This document shows, one piece after another, positions 50,101 through 61,381 of a stretch of DNA of 64,000 nt. The DNA comes from Sindora glabra (taxonomy: Eukaryota > Streptophyta > Magnoliopsida > Fabales > Fabaceae): the NCBI GenBank assembly GCA_020226215.1, contig CM035233.1, positions 74,963,317 to 75,027,316 of the forward strand, in the 5' to 3' direction. The translations under genes were made by a program, and so were the position numbers. Position 1 is the stretch's first letter; each line of letters starts with the position of its first letter. The notes under the pieces are model-generated. The model worked only from the letters and a program-made list of their open reading frames with translations, made no database searches and had not been told where the DNA came from.

Positions 50101-53100
50101 GTTTGCCTCTCAAGAAGCCCTGCTCCGCCAATGAAGAAAGGAACAACAGTCAGAAACAATCAAATTTGGAAATCATACAAAAAATTAGAATTCAATTTAT
50201 ACATGAAACTAAATCCAAATGAATGAATTCCTCTTCCAAACAAAGTAAAAGTCTGACCGGAGGAGGAGAGGCGTGAAAGGTACCTGATACAGACTATGAA
50301 GTAGCACTTCAAAATACTTCAGTAAGTGAAACACCTGATCTCTCCAACATAAACAGAAGACGGAACCAATTATCAGAGCTTGCTTGCCCTCAATGCCCAG
50401 TCGATGGTCTCTTGATTCAAAGATTGAGACCTGTGAATTACCTATGGAAAATTTCCATATACAGTCAATAATTCTGTATTGGATTTGCTTCCTTGTCTGT
50501 CTTATCCGGTTAATTTTATTTATTCATGGAAATTTTCTGCCTACAGTAAACAATTCTAAGTTGGATTGGTTTCCTTGTCTATCCTGTCCTCCTAGATTTT
50601 CAAAGTTATAATAGATATAGAAATTTGAAGAAAAATACACGAAAATTCTTCGACAATAAAATCTCTGCCTTTCTTTTAGTGGAACAAAAATTTTGATTTA
50701 GTCATGATTGATACTCTCTTAACCAACCGGAAAAAAATATCGGGATGAACGATGATGCACATGCTTGCGCATTGTGCATTGATAACATCGCAGTCTACGC
50801 AAAAGCTCAGGCTCTGAAGTCAACTTCCCATCTTCGTGCCGTTTTCTACAGGAATCTCTCTAATGGGCCCTCCTCCCAGCTCTCTCGAACCATTTTTTAT
50901 TCTAAGTGTGATTGAATATAATTTTATTTTTAAAAATTATTTTTAAATTGAAAATTTGGAATTGATTCATGTTATAAATAAAAGAATATTTTATTTAATT
51001 ATAAAATTAATATTAAGAATAAAAATAAAAAATAAGTTAAGAAAATATTTACAAAATATTTTTATTTTTATATTTTTAAGTCATATATTTGAAATTATAA
51101 TTTTTAAACATATTTTTTATTTTTAAAAATGAAAAATAAAAAATTATTTTTAAAAATAGTAAACACACCTACCCTACCTCTCTATATTCCTCTCTGCAAG
51201 TTAAATATGTGTTTAATGTAATAAATAGATTAATTTATAATTTATTAACTTAATTAATAAATTACATGCTAACTTCTCTATATCTTTTGAAATTTTGGCA
51301 CAAACCATTCAAGTTGCTTAAAATTATTTATAAATTAATAATACCAAAAGCACAAAATGTTGAACTAGGTACCCAGAATTCACTAACTCACTATCGGATT
51401 CTGTCAAACAATCGGAGACAGTCAAGCAGTTGTGATTGGAAGTTGATTATGGTCCGAACTTTGGTGGATTTGGGAGGCGGCTATTTAGAGTGAAAGGAGA
51501 ATGAATATAATTGTTTTTTTAGGATGAATATATGATTAAAAACACTTTATCTGATTGGACAATATAGAATCTATTTGTTTGATGTTTTTAAAAACAGTTT
51601 TTAAAAATGAATGAATAAAAGAATTTATTTATTTAAGTATTTTTTCTCTTCAGCTTTAAAAATCATTTTTAAAATATATGTTTTAAAAACAAGAAAATAA
51701 GAACAACTTTAAATTATTTTTACTTTTTATTTTTTCAAAATACACTTCATTAATGACATTTATGTAATTTAAGGTTGTTTTTAAAATAATTTACCAAATA
51801 CATTCTTTTCTTTGGTTGTTTTTAAAAACTGTTTTTAAAACATGTTTTATAAAATTGTTTTAAAAACAAAAAACTGAAAACACAAACAAACACACTTATA
51901 ATAGGTTTGGCCTATTTTACTCAACCCAACTCTATTTTTTGTATTTTGATGGCTAAATTTTAGAAAAACTTCCTTTTTACTGGATCTTATATTCGATTGG
52001 ATGATAACTCAATGCCCTCTTGAAATGTTAGCAAAATTTGCTGAAAACTTCTAAAACATACAATTGGACACTCTCGCAACTTATATGTATAGATTATGAT
52101 TATTCGATTAGGGTAAATTACAAATCTTAATCCTATTCAATATAATACAAATTTACCAATTTTGCTCCTATGAAAAGGATTTATCAATTACTCTATTCTT
52201 TTTTCCCAGACAAAGTGGAATAATGAATCAAGTATGAACGACATATTTAAATTGACTAGCCAATTAATAAATAAAATAAAATTGTCTTTATTCATTCTTC
52301 ATAACATAAATAAAGTTATAAGTTGAGGTCTATTATGATATGCAATTATACAACACTTAGAGTAAAGTTGGTAAAACACCCTTAGCATTTCAGATATTAA
52401 ATTAAAGATAACAAAATTAATTATGTGGCAGAACGAACAATGGATGAGTTAAATGCCATTTGTCTATGTTAAAATAACAACAATTTTAAGTCCGTGCAAT
52501 TGATGACTATACGATGGACAAATATTATATTATTCGCATATATCAGCAATTATTTGTATTAATATTTTGCATGCTCAAATAAAAAAATATAATCAAAATA
52601 ATTCTTATTTATAAAATGCAATAAGAAGATAGCTTATTCACTAAGTAACTGATTAATAAACTGAAGCTTAACTTGCATACAATTATTCTTCTTATTATAT
52701 ATTCTTTATGTTTGTATATAATTATGCTCCTCATTTAATAATCTTTAAGTTGATTATTATATTATATTTATATTATTTCTAAATTCGGCAGCAAAATGAC
52801 TTTAATAAAAGCTTTAAAATTTATCCGTGCTTGCCATAAAATTATCACTGGTTCCATGTAAAAGTGAATAGGTTGATTCTGACAGAAGAGTTACGACATT
52901 TACGCCAGCAGCTTTTTCTAAACTGTGACATAATTTTTTTAAAAAAATTCACCTGTAAGTATTTATTATAATTATTTTGTACGCAAAATTTGAAAAAAAA
53001 AATTCAGATGACAGTAAATAAGTAATCACATTACTAAAACTTAGTTATACCTGAAAAATATAATTTATGTTAATTTTAAAATGCATTAATGAGATAGTAG

Positions 53101-54056
53101 TCAATTTCAAAGTAATATAAAATATTGCGAGAATGATTTATACAATAAAAATATATTTAATCAAACAGTAAATATTGTGAAAAACTATTTAATGAAAAGT
53201 TAACAATAATATATATATTTGTTGACATCGGTGTCAGTTTTCCCCACCCCTCCCCCCATATAGTATATATCAATACTTTAGGCAATTAAATAGTTTAAAA
53301 GGGCGTACATACAGAGTGAGCACGCTTCAAACTAGTATAGATTAGAAGTAGAAAAAAAAAGGGGGGGGGACATGAAGATGAAGGAAGGCAACGTCGTTGT
53401 CTAGCTCAGGCAAAATTTCCAAAACATTGAAACAGAATCCTATATATTACGTGCAAGGCAAGATCTTGACCTTGTCAAAATTTTGACAAATTAATGTATT
53501 TACTGAATAGAATCAACGTTCAACGACAGGGAGGTGTAAGAAATTTGAATCAAAAGTTGTGGTGTTGTTTGTTTCTGCTACTTTTCTTGCATCATCCGCT
53601 ACTTATGCCTAGATGTTACATTAGCAAAGGCATATAATCCTGTTTTTATCGCAGGATTTTATTAGGGGAAAATGACAGAGTAAATGGAACAGTAAGTGCC
53701 AGCAAGACCCTTTATTATTATGAAACACAAGTCACTTGAAAAAAATTGTTTGGTTGAAATATGTTGGCTAACAAGGGCTGAAGCCACTGCAATCTGCAAA
53801 TGCCAATCATATCTCTCTTCAAGAGACATCATCACATAATTGTAATCATAATAATTTATGTATAGCGAAGATTTTGGATCAACTTGAATCCCTTCCTTAA
53901 AATGTAATTAATATAATAAGAAGAAAATTGAATTTTTCGAAGTGAACTCATCATTTAACATGCTAAAAATGGAGGAGATGAATTGGATTTATGAATGGCC
54001 AAAGCAAGGTTAAGCTCCCGGAAAGAAAGCTCTGGGCTTACTGATTATTCATATTT
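50101..54056. other. Spacer between array copies 3 and 4
   Basis: The first about 800 bp upstream of copy 3 are less AT-rich and likely contain its promoter and leader. From 50880 to 54050 the DNA is AT-rich without a supported gene. It includes a MITE-like stretch (51571-51895), a C-rich run (53240-53256) and an A9G9 run near 53353-53369. The short open frames at 50384-50611 and 51266-51493 are unrecognised. Confidence 0.5.
51571..51895. mobile_element. MITE-like element (candidate)
   Basis: The left side reads ATTTGTTTGATGTTTTTAAA, and the reverse complement of the right side reads GTGTTTGTTTGTGTTTTCAG. Palindromic GTTTTTAAAAACAG words occur near both ends. It is about 325 bp and non-coding. 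No clear target-site duplication was seen, so the call is tentative. Confidence 0.33.
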
Positions 54057-54067
54057 GTCCCACATCG
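54057..54067 (+). promoter_or_regulatory. Upstream sequence element (USE) of the U1 snRNA gene
   Basis: GTCCCACATCG is an exact match to the plant snRNA USE, RTCCCACATCG. It lies 34 bp before the TATA-like box, the spacing used by plant RNA polymerase II snRNA genes (Pol III types are about one helical turn shorter). Confidence 0.93.
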
Positions 54068-54101
54068 AAAAACTTATCAGAGTAGCTGCAGAGTGGTGAC
54101 A

Positions 54102-54109
54102 ATAAATTA
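54102..54109 (+). promoter_or_regulatory. TATA-like box of the U1 snRNA gene
   Basis: ATAAATTA begins 30 bp upstream of the predicted first base of U1, the standard position in plant snRNA genes. Confidence 0.82.
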
Positions 54110-54131
54110 GGAGAGAAACAAACTAAACAAC

Positions 54132-54292
54132 ATACTTACCTGGACGGGGTCAATGGGTGATCTAAAAGGCTCATGGCCTAGGTCAGTGACTTCCTTTGCA
54201 CTTTGGAAGGGTGCTGGTCTAAGGTCTCCTCAAGCAGGAGAGCCTACGTCATAATTTGTGGTAGTGGGGGCCTGCGTTCGCGCGGCCCCTCC
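54132..54292 (+). ncRNA. U1 spliceosomal snRNA
   Basis: U1 pairs with 5' splice sites at the start of spliceosome assembly. The RNA begins ATACTTACCTGG, which contains the conserved 5' splice-site recognition sequence. The stem around GACGGGGTCAATGGG, the GCCTACGTC region and the Sm site ATAATTTGTGG (about 54251-54261) are present. A strong GC stem (GGGGGCCTGCG...CGCGGCCCC) ends the RNA near 54292, giving about 161 nt, normal for plant U1. The promoter and 3' box are complete. One oddity is that the first-loop U1-70K binding sequence reads GATCTAAAAGG, where the family has about GATCAYGAAGG. This may be a variant or a decaying copy. The exact 3' end is uncertain by a few bases. Confidence 0.92.
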
Positions 54293-54301
54293 TTAATTAT
54301 A

Positions 54302-54308
54302 AGTTCAA
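54302..54308 (+). terminator. 3' box for snRNA end formation
   Basis: AGTTCAA matches the AGTNNAA core of the plant snRNA 3' box and lies about 10 bases after the U1 3' end. Confidence 0.8.
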
Positions 54309-54660
54309 TGTTTATCTCTGTTCCAAGCTCCCTTCCTCGGGTAGTACAAGGCTAGGCTTGCTCGCGCTTCGCTTTACATCGAAACTATGCTGTATTATCT
54401 TTGGCGGAGGCTCTCCTTAAGTTTTGCTTAAGAGTAGCTTCGCCCCAAACGCTGCTTTACGTAGAAGCTCTGCATTTCGCCACTTCTAGTTTTTGTTGGA
54501 CTTTGGATGTGGCTGGCCTTAACGAGTTAACGGCATATCCTCTGAACATGGCTATGATCTATGGTTGGTTCAAGGACAGTATAGTTTGGAATAAGCCAAT
54601 ATTTATCATGGAAGCTTGGCGAACAAAGTAGATGTACAATTTCAATGGGCACTTTCTCAA
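54309..54660 (+). other. Less AT-rich stretch after U1, unidentified
   Basis: A 76-codon open frame runs at 54401-54631 (plus) with GCTTCGCCCCAAACGC and similar GC-rich words, unlike the surrounding DNA. No family is recognised, and no splice-supported extension was found. It may be imported together with the U1 gene or be the relic of another gene. It ends where the truncated exon 9 of pseudogene copy 4 begins. Confidence 0.35.
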
Positions 54661-56751
54661 CTTATTGGTGCAGCTCCAGTTGAAATCCCCATATGTAAAA
54701 ATAAAGATAAAACGTTTTATAATCAGCATCACTAATAATAGTTACTATACCAGCAACAGCAAGCCTTCTTTCAAGGCAAGCAGCTCAGCAATTTCCATGG
54801 CTTCCTCGCTTGTTACCTACAAGTTTGCAGAAGCACATTTCAAAAAAGAAAGCCCTTTGTAAGTAGAAGAAGATTAGAAGTTTTCTGAGAAGGCGTTTGT
54901 ATTTTTCTATAATATATTGAACAGAGAACACTTGTATTTCCATGGAATCTTGATATGTTTTTAGAAAAAAAAAAAATAGCATGCAAAATTATCATTTCAG
55001 ATTCATGTATCAGAAAGATCTGTGATGTGCCAATAACCTGAAAAATTAACAGAAATGGAAATTATATTTTCATTGTCAATGCTGGCCCAGTCAAATTCGA
55101 AAAACAATGTATGGTATCACCTGCCTAACTTCATCGAGCATATTGACATCCAGTACATTGGGTATGATACCAGCACCAATTCCTTGGACTAGATGCTTGC
55201 CTTTGGCTTGTCAGATAATGCAACAGAGGAGTCAGGAAACAGCCTCAAATCGTTATTAGAAGGTTTTGCATAAAATAAAAGATCAACGCTAAAGAATTTT
55301 TTTTATGTCATCTGTCAATGATACATATAGAGTTCATCCAAGAACTCAGGTTCCGGATTAGTAGGAAAGTCATTTTATCAACCTATTTTATTCTTGCCCC
55401 AGACTTTCGATGAATAGATAATCAAGAATTCAGAAGGGTGACACTGGAGGAATGAGAGCTTCCTGAAGCCATCAAGTGTTGGACCAGGGAGGATGGGAAG
55501 GTGAGGAAACATTGATGTCATTCTCAGACAATGATGTTACATTTTACAGGACATCAATGCTTAGAGTAGAAGGAAACATCAGCAAGGAGAGCCCGAAAGA
55601 ATTTAGTAGATATACAGAGTAGTGAAATTCACCGAGCAATCCTACACTCAAAACTGCATTTTGAGCTGGTTTTAGACCATGCACAGAGATTAAAGAAGAA
55701 ATCACGGTGATAGCATGAATATAGTCACTTTCAAGTTCAACCTCTCTCCCTCTCAGGCCAAACAGCATTGACGGAAGACAAACTAGACCTTGATCTCTGG
55801 ATTTTTCTCCTTGAGATATTTCCCAGCATCAGTTACTGTATATCCCTAGTTCCCATCCCAGCAATTAAGGCATCAATTTTGCCTGTTGGCCAAATCTCAG
55901 AGCCAGTGGTCTCATAATAAATCTGTAAGGATGACAAAAGGATAAGAAGAAAGACAATCAGATAACAATATAATCAATGAATAATATTGAATTCCGCAGC
56001 ATTGGCAGGATTATCAAATTGCGAAAGTTTATAACTATCAAGTGTCTTGCCCATTAGCTCCTAAGCCTTCTGAGAAACCCATCAACACCTTTGGCAGGGT
56101 CTGTCCCGCATACCTCAGCCCCAAAGGCTCGGAGTACAATTCTTTTTTTCAAGACTCACTGAAGTTGGCAGAAGCACTATAAGTTTATAGCCCTTCGATT
56201 TCTAAGAATGCCAATCAAATGCCAGTTCTACTGTTTGTCGGCTCAATCAGCAGTCCTTTCGCACCAGAATTTAGACATATTCATAATGATAAAATCACTT
56301 GAGAGGTCAGACCACAAATTTAACTATTTCAGAAAATGGGGGAAGCAGTGACATGAGACTTGGATTGCATCTATAAGTACTATTAATAGTCCACTGAAAG
56401 CTACATCTGTAAGTGCATAAACTTTAATATTACAGGATTGAGGCCACATAAACATTATTCATGTATGAGAAGTCAAAATGACTAACTTTTCTGTGTGTAA
56501 TTAGGCCCTTATCCTCAACATCCTTGATCATGCTGAAAGGCTATCCTGATTACTAAAAGGAATATTGTCATTATTAATTTTCAAAAGAATTCCAACAGAC
56601 TCCCAACTTCCAAGTTAGTAAAAGAGGAAGGAGATGCTTGCCTGTCTTTGCCACTAGAGTATGGTTCCATGGGCTGTAGCTTGGCAGCGATTTGTGCCAC
56701 ACAAACATCCACAATCTTGCTCAGATATACCATTGAAGTATTTCCCATTAA
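54661..56751 (-). pseudogene. Cysteine synthase-like pseudogene, array copy 4
   Basis: Exons 2 (56642-56751), 3 (about 56493-56549), 4 (about 55995-56258), 5 (about 55790-55925), 6 (about 55630-55682), 7 (about 55127-55204) and 8 (about 54752-54817) and a truncated exon 9 (about 54661-54692) are recognisable. Exon 1 and exon 10 are missing. Exon 2 reads YSSGKDRQ-like where CSSVKDR is expected, and the exon 2 GC donor is kept. Exon 3 has an extra T (frameshift). Exons 4 and 5 are riddled with indels, and the SGNTG loop is lost. The exon 6 acceptor TAG has decayed, exon 8 carries an in-frame TTGCTG duplication, and the exon 9 acceptor has changed from CAG to CAT. It is non-functional. Confidence 0.9.
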
Positions 56752-57992
56752 CTGCCGAAAGCAGAAAATTTGGATTACTGCAATTATAGCAAAAAAGAGA
56801 AGACGGAAAGGCCAAATAGTGAAAAACAAAAGACTAGACCCAAATATGACGCAACATAGAATCGAACTTCATATCGAAATATTGACATCAATATCTCAAA
56901 GACTCACATTGATCTTTCATAAGAAAAAAAGAAAAATAGTGACTTTTAACCATTTTTAATATCCCTCCTAGAAAAAGTCACATTTTCCTCCGATACTTCT
57001 ATCTTATGTATCCATTTTCCTTGGGAAAAAAAAAGAGAAAAACAGAAAGCATATCAAAAAACTTTAAGCGATTGTCTATGGAACAACATCAATGTTCTCT
57101 TGAACACCCTCATTTTCATCTCTATTATCACTATTATTCTCATCTCATCGATTTCCAATTACAGTCTACCGTACAATTTACAAACTCCTCAACTTCTATC
57201 TTCTTTATTTTTCCAGAAAATAGATTTGAAATACAATTATGAAAAATCTATTTAATTGTGTCTTATAAGAAGTTTTAGCTGTACCCGTGCAGTGCCAGAG
57301 CTGTGTTATTTATTTATTTATTTTTTAAAAAAGGAACAGGTGCAAACACTTCTGTGTTGTGTTCAAAATGTATTCAGTAACATGCCTGTAAACAGGTGTG
57401 TCAATGCTTCTTATTTATTGGACATCAAAGTTAAGGTTAACACCTATATACATGTCCAACGTGTGTCGTGTGGAATATGTGTTGGACACTGCAACAAATC
57501 TGTGAATGGATGTGTTGTTGCTTCTTAGCTCTTGGATGTCCAAATTAAGACTAAGTATCCATATACCAAAGCAAAAGTTTTCTTGAACAAAGACTAACTA
57601 GTAACTAGTGTTGTCAATGCTACCTTCGAGGGTGAACAAATGACTAAAAGTTAGTGATTTGCTTCAAGTCGTGTAATAATGCTCTATCCTTTAGACAAAA
57701 TTTGCTTCCAATATATGTAATAGGAGATCCACAAATTCCCTTCAGAATAAAATAAAACTTAATCTATTTGCACCTTGCACTCAGTGAAGATAGGGACAAT
57801 ATAGTGTTTGATCTTTGGAGAGAATTGTAAAAATATGAGAAAATGTTTTATCTTCTCTTTTTTTTTTTATTATCAAAACTTACCTAAGAATGTTCTATTT
57901 ATAAAGAAATTTATCTGTATACATAAAGGGACATAATTCTTCAAAAAATTCAAACCTTCCATCTTTGTGAAGAGACATAGAGAGTTATAAGA
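56752..57992. other. Spacer between array copy 4 and the copia element
   Basis: Exon 1 of array copy 4 was looked for here and not found. Open frames at 57006-57242 and 57256-57528 are unrecognised. A stretch with TGTCCAACGTGTGTCG and TGTTGGACACTG (about 57452-57490) is palindromic and could be a small transposon relic. Confidence 0.45.
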
Positions 57993-58632
57993 TGTTAGGT
58001 TACGGATCAACATATGCAGCGAAATTTTAAAATTTTGATCTGAATCTACCTAGGATCCATGCAAAAGGTATAAATCAAGGTTAAAGTTTTATCTTATTTG
58101 TGTTTGTATTCTTTCCTTTTAGAAACTGATTCACGAATCAAACGCCGTTCAAATATACAGCGTCTCTACGGTATCTACACTACACAGAGTGAACAACGAC
58201 CTCTGCCCTCGACGAAGCTGCTAGGGTTCATTTTCTCACTAAGATTGGGATTGGACGTTTTCTAGAGTGATCTTAAAGTTTGATGAAGCTTATGAGCATG
58301 TGTCTTATATGTTGCCTTCAAATCCCTTTTATAAAACTAAAGCATGTCACAATCCTAATCCTACTAAGATAATGCTTCAAAAAATCCTAATCACACTAAA
58401 CAACTATCACTTTATCCTTATCCTAATAACAGTGAGGAGAGATATGACTTATCTATTATTATCTAATATTAGATTATTACATTATCTCATAATATAATTA
58501 TCTAATATTAAATTAATATATAATTATCTTATATTAGATAATAATACTATGAGAAATAATATTATCTCATAATATAATTATCTAATATCTAATAACGTAA
58601 TTATTTGATATTACTTTAATATCAAGTAGTAT

Positions 58633-58667
<35 letters not shown>

Positions 58668-58668
58668 T
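58633..58668. repeat. (CA)10(TA)8 compound microsatellite
   Basis: Ten CA followed by about eight TA dinucleotides, inside the copia LTR. Confidence 0.9.
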
Positions 58669-59540
58669 ACGTGAGAAATTATTATTATCTTAATAATAAT
58701 ATATATGCACGAAAATAAGCCCAATTAATTAGATTTTAGTCTAACTAAAGCCCAATTAAAATTGTCTTATTCCTACTCCTTTTGTGTGACCCTGTAAGTT
58801 CTTACTACGTTAATAATGATTCATTTTGGGCGATAGAAAGTGAGCGGTATCTAGCAATACATCACTGCCACTCAAGTAGTAAGAATGTTTATGATTCGAC
58901 ATTTACCTAATATATGATCAACGCTTTGCATCACAATCCCTTTTGTAATAATATTCAAACTGAACTGGAGGCATGAAATGTGTCATCCTTGTCAATGTTC
59001 AATTTATATTTCTTGATACTGAGTAGACTTAAAATAAATGATTAATATCACATATTAATTTAATTGTATGATCATACATTTCTAAGTCTCACTTAATCAA
59101 GGGGCCCAAGGATATTTCTCTTTTATATAAGAGCAATAAAATCCCATCTACATTACTCACTTCCTTCTGCATGATTCGTGACACACCCAATCAATACCCT
59201 ATTTGTTATCCTAATTAAAGGTGACATAGGATAATATTAAAGTGAGTAATTCCTCATGTAAGGAACCGTAGTGACTTCAAATCAAAAGATTAAGTGCATT
59301 TGCGATTATATAAGAATAACTTATGACACGTCTATCCATGCAATATTCTCATAGTGGGTCAGTTCAGTACATTGTTCACTAACAATGTACTCATGTATTG
59401 ACTTGATATCACATATCCATGATTCAAAATTATTAGTCACTATACATGCTAGTTTCGATGTATTATTACTATTATTTTCGTAATAACCCTTGACTAGGGG
59501 CATTTTAGAAATAACAAAGTTATTCCAAAGATAATTATTA

Positions 59541-59605
59541 GGGTAAAATACACTCCCCTCCTTTCAGGTTTAGCCTTAATACACTCTCCTCCCCTTAATT
59601 TTCAA
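59541..59605 (+). repeat. Left terminal inverted repeat of the Pack-MULE
   Basis: Pairs with 61317-61381 at about 61 of 65 positions. Shared core words include CAGGTTTAGCCTTAATACAC and TCTCCTCCCCTT. Similarity weakens beyond TTTTCAA. Confidence 0.93.
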
Positions 59606-60178
59606 TTTTGGACTGCAAGTCCCTGAAGAATGGAAAACTATTACTCCCCCCTCCCTTATCCCTGATTTCTGTTTCTGTGCCTAACAAAAATTCTGTGGGA
59701 AGTATGTAACAAATATTTTAGACAATATTGCCCTTATGTTTACTGTCCCGTGGGTATCATATTGGGGTCTCGTGAGGCTTCACACTTTTCAGTTGAGAGA
59801 TTGCGCTATTTTCATGTCTCTCCGGCTGTTTTGTTTGCTTTTTCGTTTATCTTTCCTTTTTTCTTTTATTTCTCCCTATCAGCCACCATTTTTTGTATAG
59901 CTAGCTCAGTTGGCAGGCCAATTAGTCTGGATTGTAAGACGCCCCTTGAGCTGTCTCTTTAACCTATTCTGATTTGAGAGTGAAATCGAAGAACTTTATG
60001 AATTGGAGAGCGAAATCGAAGAGCCAATTAGTCTTGGGCTCCGGGTATTAAATAGTTACTTGAGCTGTCTCTTTCTCACGGGAAAACAAGAATTTTATGA
60101 ATTGGAAAAAATTAAAATCTTGATCACCCTTTCTGCTTCCACCCCCCTAAAACAAAGCGCACACACACACATGCACGC

Positions 60179-60748
60179 ATGAGGGGTTTTTTCCTTTTGG
60201 GTGGAGGTTTGTTGCCCAGTCATTACATCAAATTATCGTTTGAAATAGCTAATATCAGATGCAAAAACATTTACAGGGGCTTTAGGATAATGCAATGTGT
60301 TATGGAAGCCATCCCTGCCTCAGCTATTGAACCAGGAGGCACGACCCCTGCACAGACTCAATTTTTGCATAGCAAAATTGACACTTCCTCATCTATCCCC
60401 TTTTTTAGATCGAAATCAACACGCACTGACAATGTCCAGTCAATCCATTCGTCTTTCCAAAATGAAGGAATGCTGGTATTACGAAACAAATCCCCTAGAT
60501 GGCATGAACAGTTGCAATGCTGGTGTTTGAACTTCAATGGACGAGTAACAGTTGCATCTGTTAAAAATTTCCAGCTGGTGGCTGCTCCAAGGAATGGGGT
60601 TCCTGGTCAAGCTGAAGAAAATGTTATTCTCCAGTTTGGAAAAGTGGGAAAGGATGTGTTTACCATGGATTACCAGTATCCAATCTCAACTTTTGAAGCA
60701 TTCGCAATATGCCTCAGCAGCTTTGACACCAAGATTGCTTGTGAATGA
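60179..60748 (+). pseudogene. Captured Tubby-like protein C-terminal fragment
   Basis: An open frame of 189 codons. The first about 30 residues are not Tubby-like. From IMQCVMEAIPASAIEPGG onward it follows plant Tubby-like proteins: SIPFFRSKSTRTDN, NKSPRWHEQLQCWCLNFNGR, VTVASVKNFQLVA, VILQFGKVGKDVFTMDY and the usual terminal FAICLSSFDTKIACE, with the native stop. Full plant TLPs (F-box plus tubby barrel) are about 400 residues, so only the last third of the barrel is here. The tubby domain binds membrane phosphoinositides in intact proteins. The frame is unbroken, which suggests recent capture or continued constraint. No F-box is present, and expression is unknown. Confidence 0.9.
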
Positions 60749-61316
60749 TCAGCATGCAGGTACTAAAGAATCTCATAGAATAATTTTTTTTTACTGGCAT
60801 TGTCTTGACCCGGAAATTGAACTATTGAAAATGTTTTCAAGTGTTGAAACCCTGGGTGGGTTGGTTCAACTTTACGAATCAAAAGGATGTTTGGCATTGT
60901 GTAGAATGATCATTTTAAATGTATTTTTTAGGTAAAAGAAGAATTTTAGTTGATAGAAGAGAGGGGTACAAGTGAAAACTGAAAAAGGAGGTCAAGTTAC
61001 CCTCGTTAGCAAAGGAAACGTCAGATAATTGAAAAAGATGGGCAACTTGTTTCTAACTTTACTTGGCAGGTGTCAGGCAATGCTACTGCCAGCTTAAAAT
61101 GCGCACACAGATTGGAGATTAGCAGCAGATTTCCCACTTTCCAACTTGGTCTAACTCTGCTTCAGTTGTTTGAGCACGAGGTTCCGTTTGTCTGAAAAGT
61201 TTTTAGCTTTTCTTCGGTTTTCCTTTTTCATTTGTAATAAAGGGCAATTTCGTCCTAATATACATCACACTAACATCGTCTCTTACCATCAACTCTAGGG
61301 GAGGTTCGGCCCAAAC

Positions 61317-61381
61317 TTGAAAATCAAGGGGAGGAGAGTGTATTAAGGCTAAACCTGAGGGGAGAGGAGTGTATTTTACCC
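61317..61381 (-). repeat. Right terminal inverted repeat of the Pack-MULE
   Basis: Inverted partner of 59541-59605, ending TATTTTACCC at 61381 and followed by the TAATTATTA duplication. Confidence 0.93.

Larger units (their letters stand above)
59541..61381 (+). mobile_element. Pack-MULE carrying a Tubby-like gene fragment
   Basis: The element begins GGGTAAAATACACTCCCC and ends with its inverted counterpart GAGTGTATTTTACCC. The terminal inverted repeats are about 65 bp with roughly four mismatches (59541-59605 and 61317-61381). The target-site duplication TAATTATTA is perfect and 9 bp long (59532-59540 and 61382-61390), the length made by Mutator-like transposases. The 1841-bp body has no transposase. 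Instead it holds the C-terminal part of a plant Tubby-like protein. Mutator elements that carry host gene pieces are called Pack-MULEs. The element sits inside the copia LTR and is therefore younger than it. Confidence 0.93.

Noticed and set aside
59902..59913. TAGCTCAGTTGG, resembling a tRNA D-arm / A box
   Set aside because: No acceptor stem, anticodon arm or T-loop (GGTTCGAATCC-like) follows at the right distance; it lies in Pack-MULE sequence.
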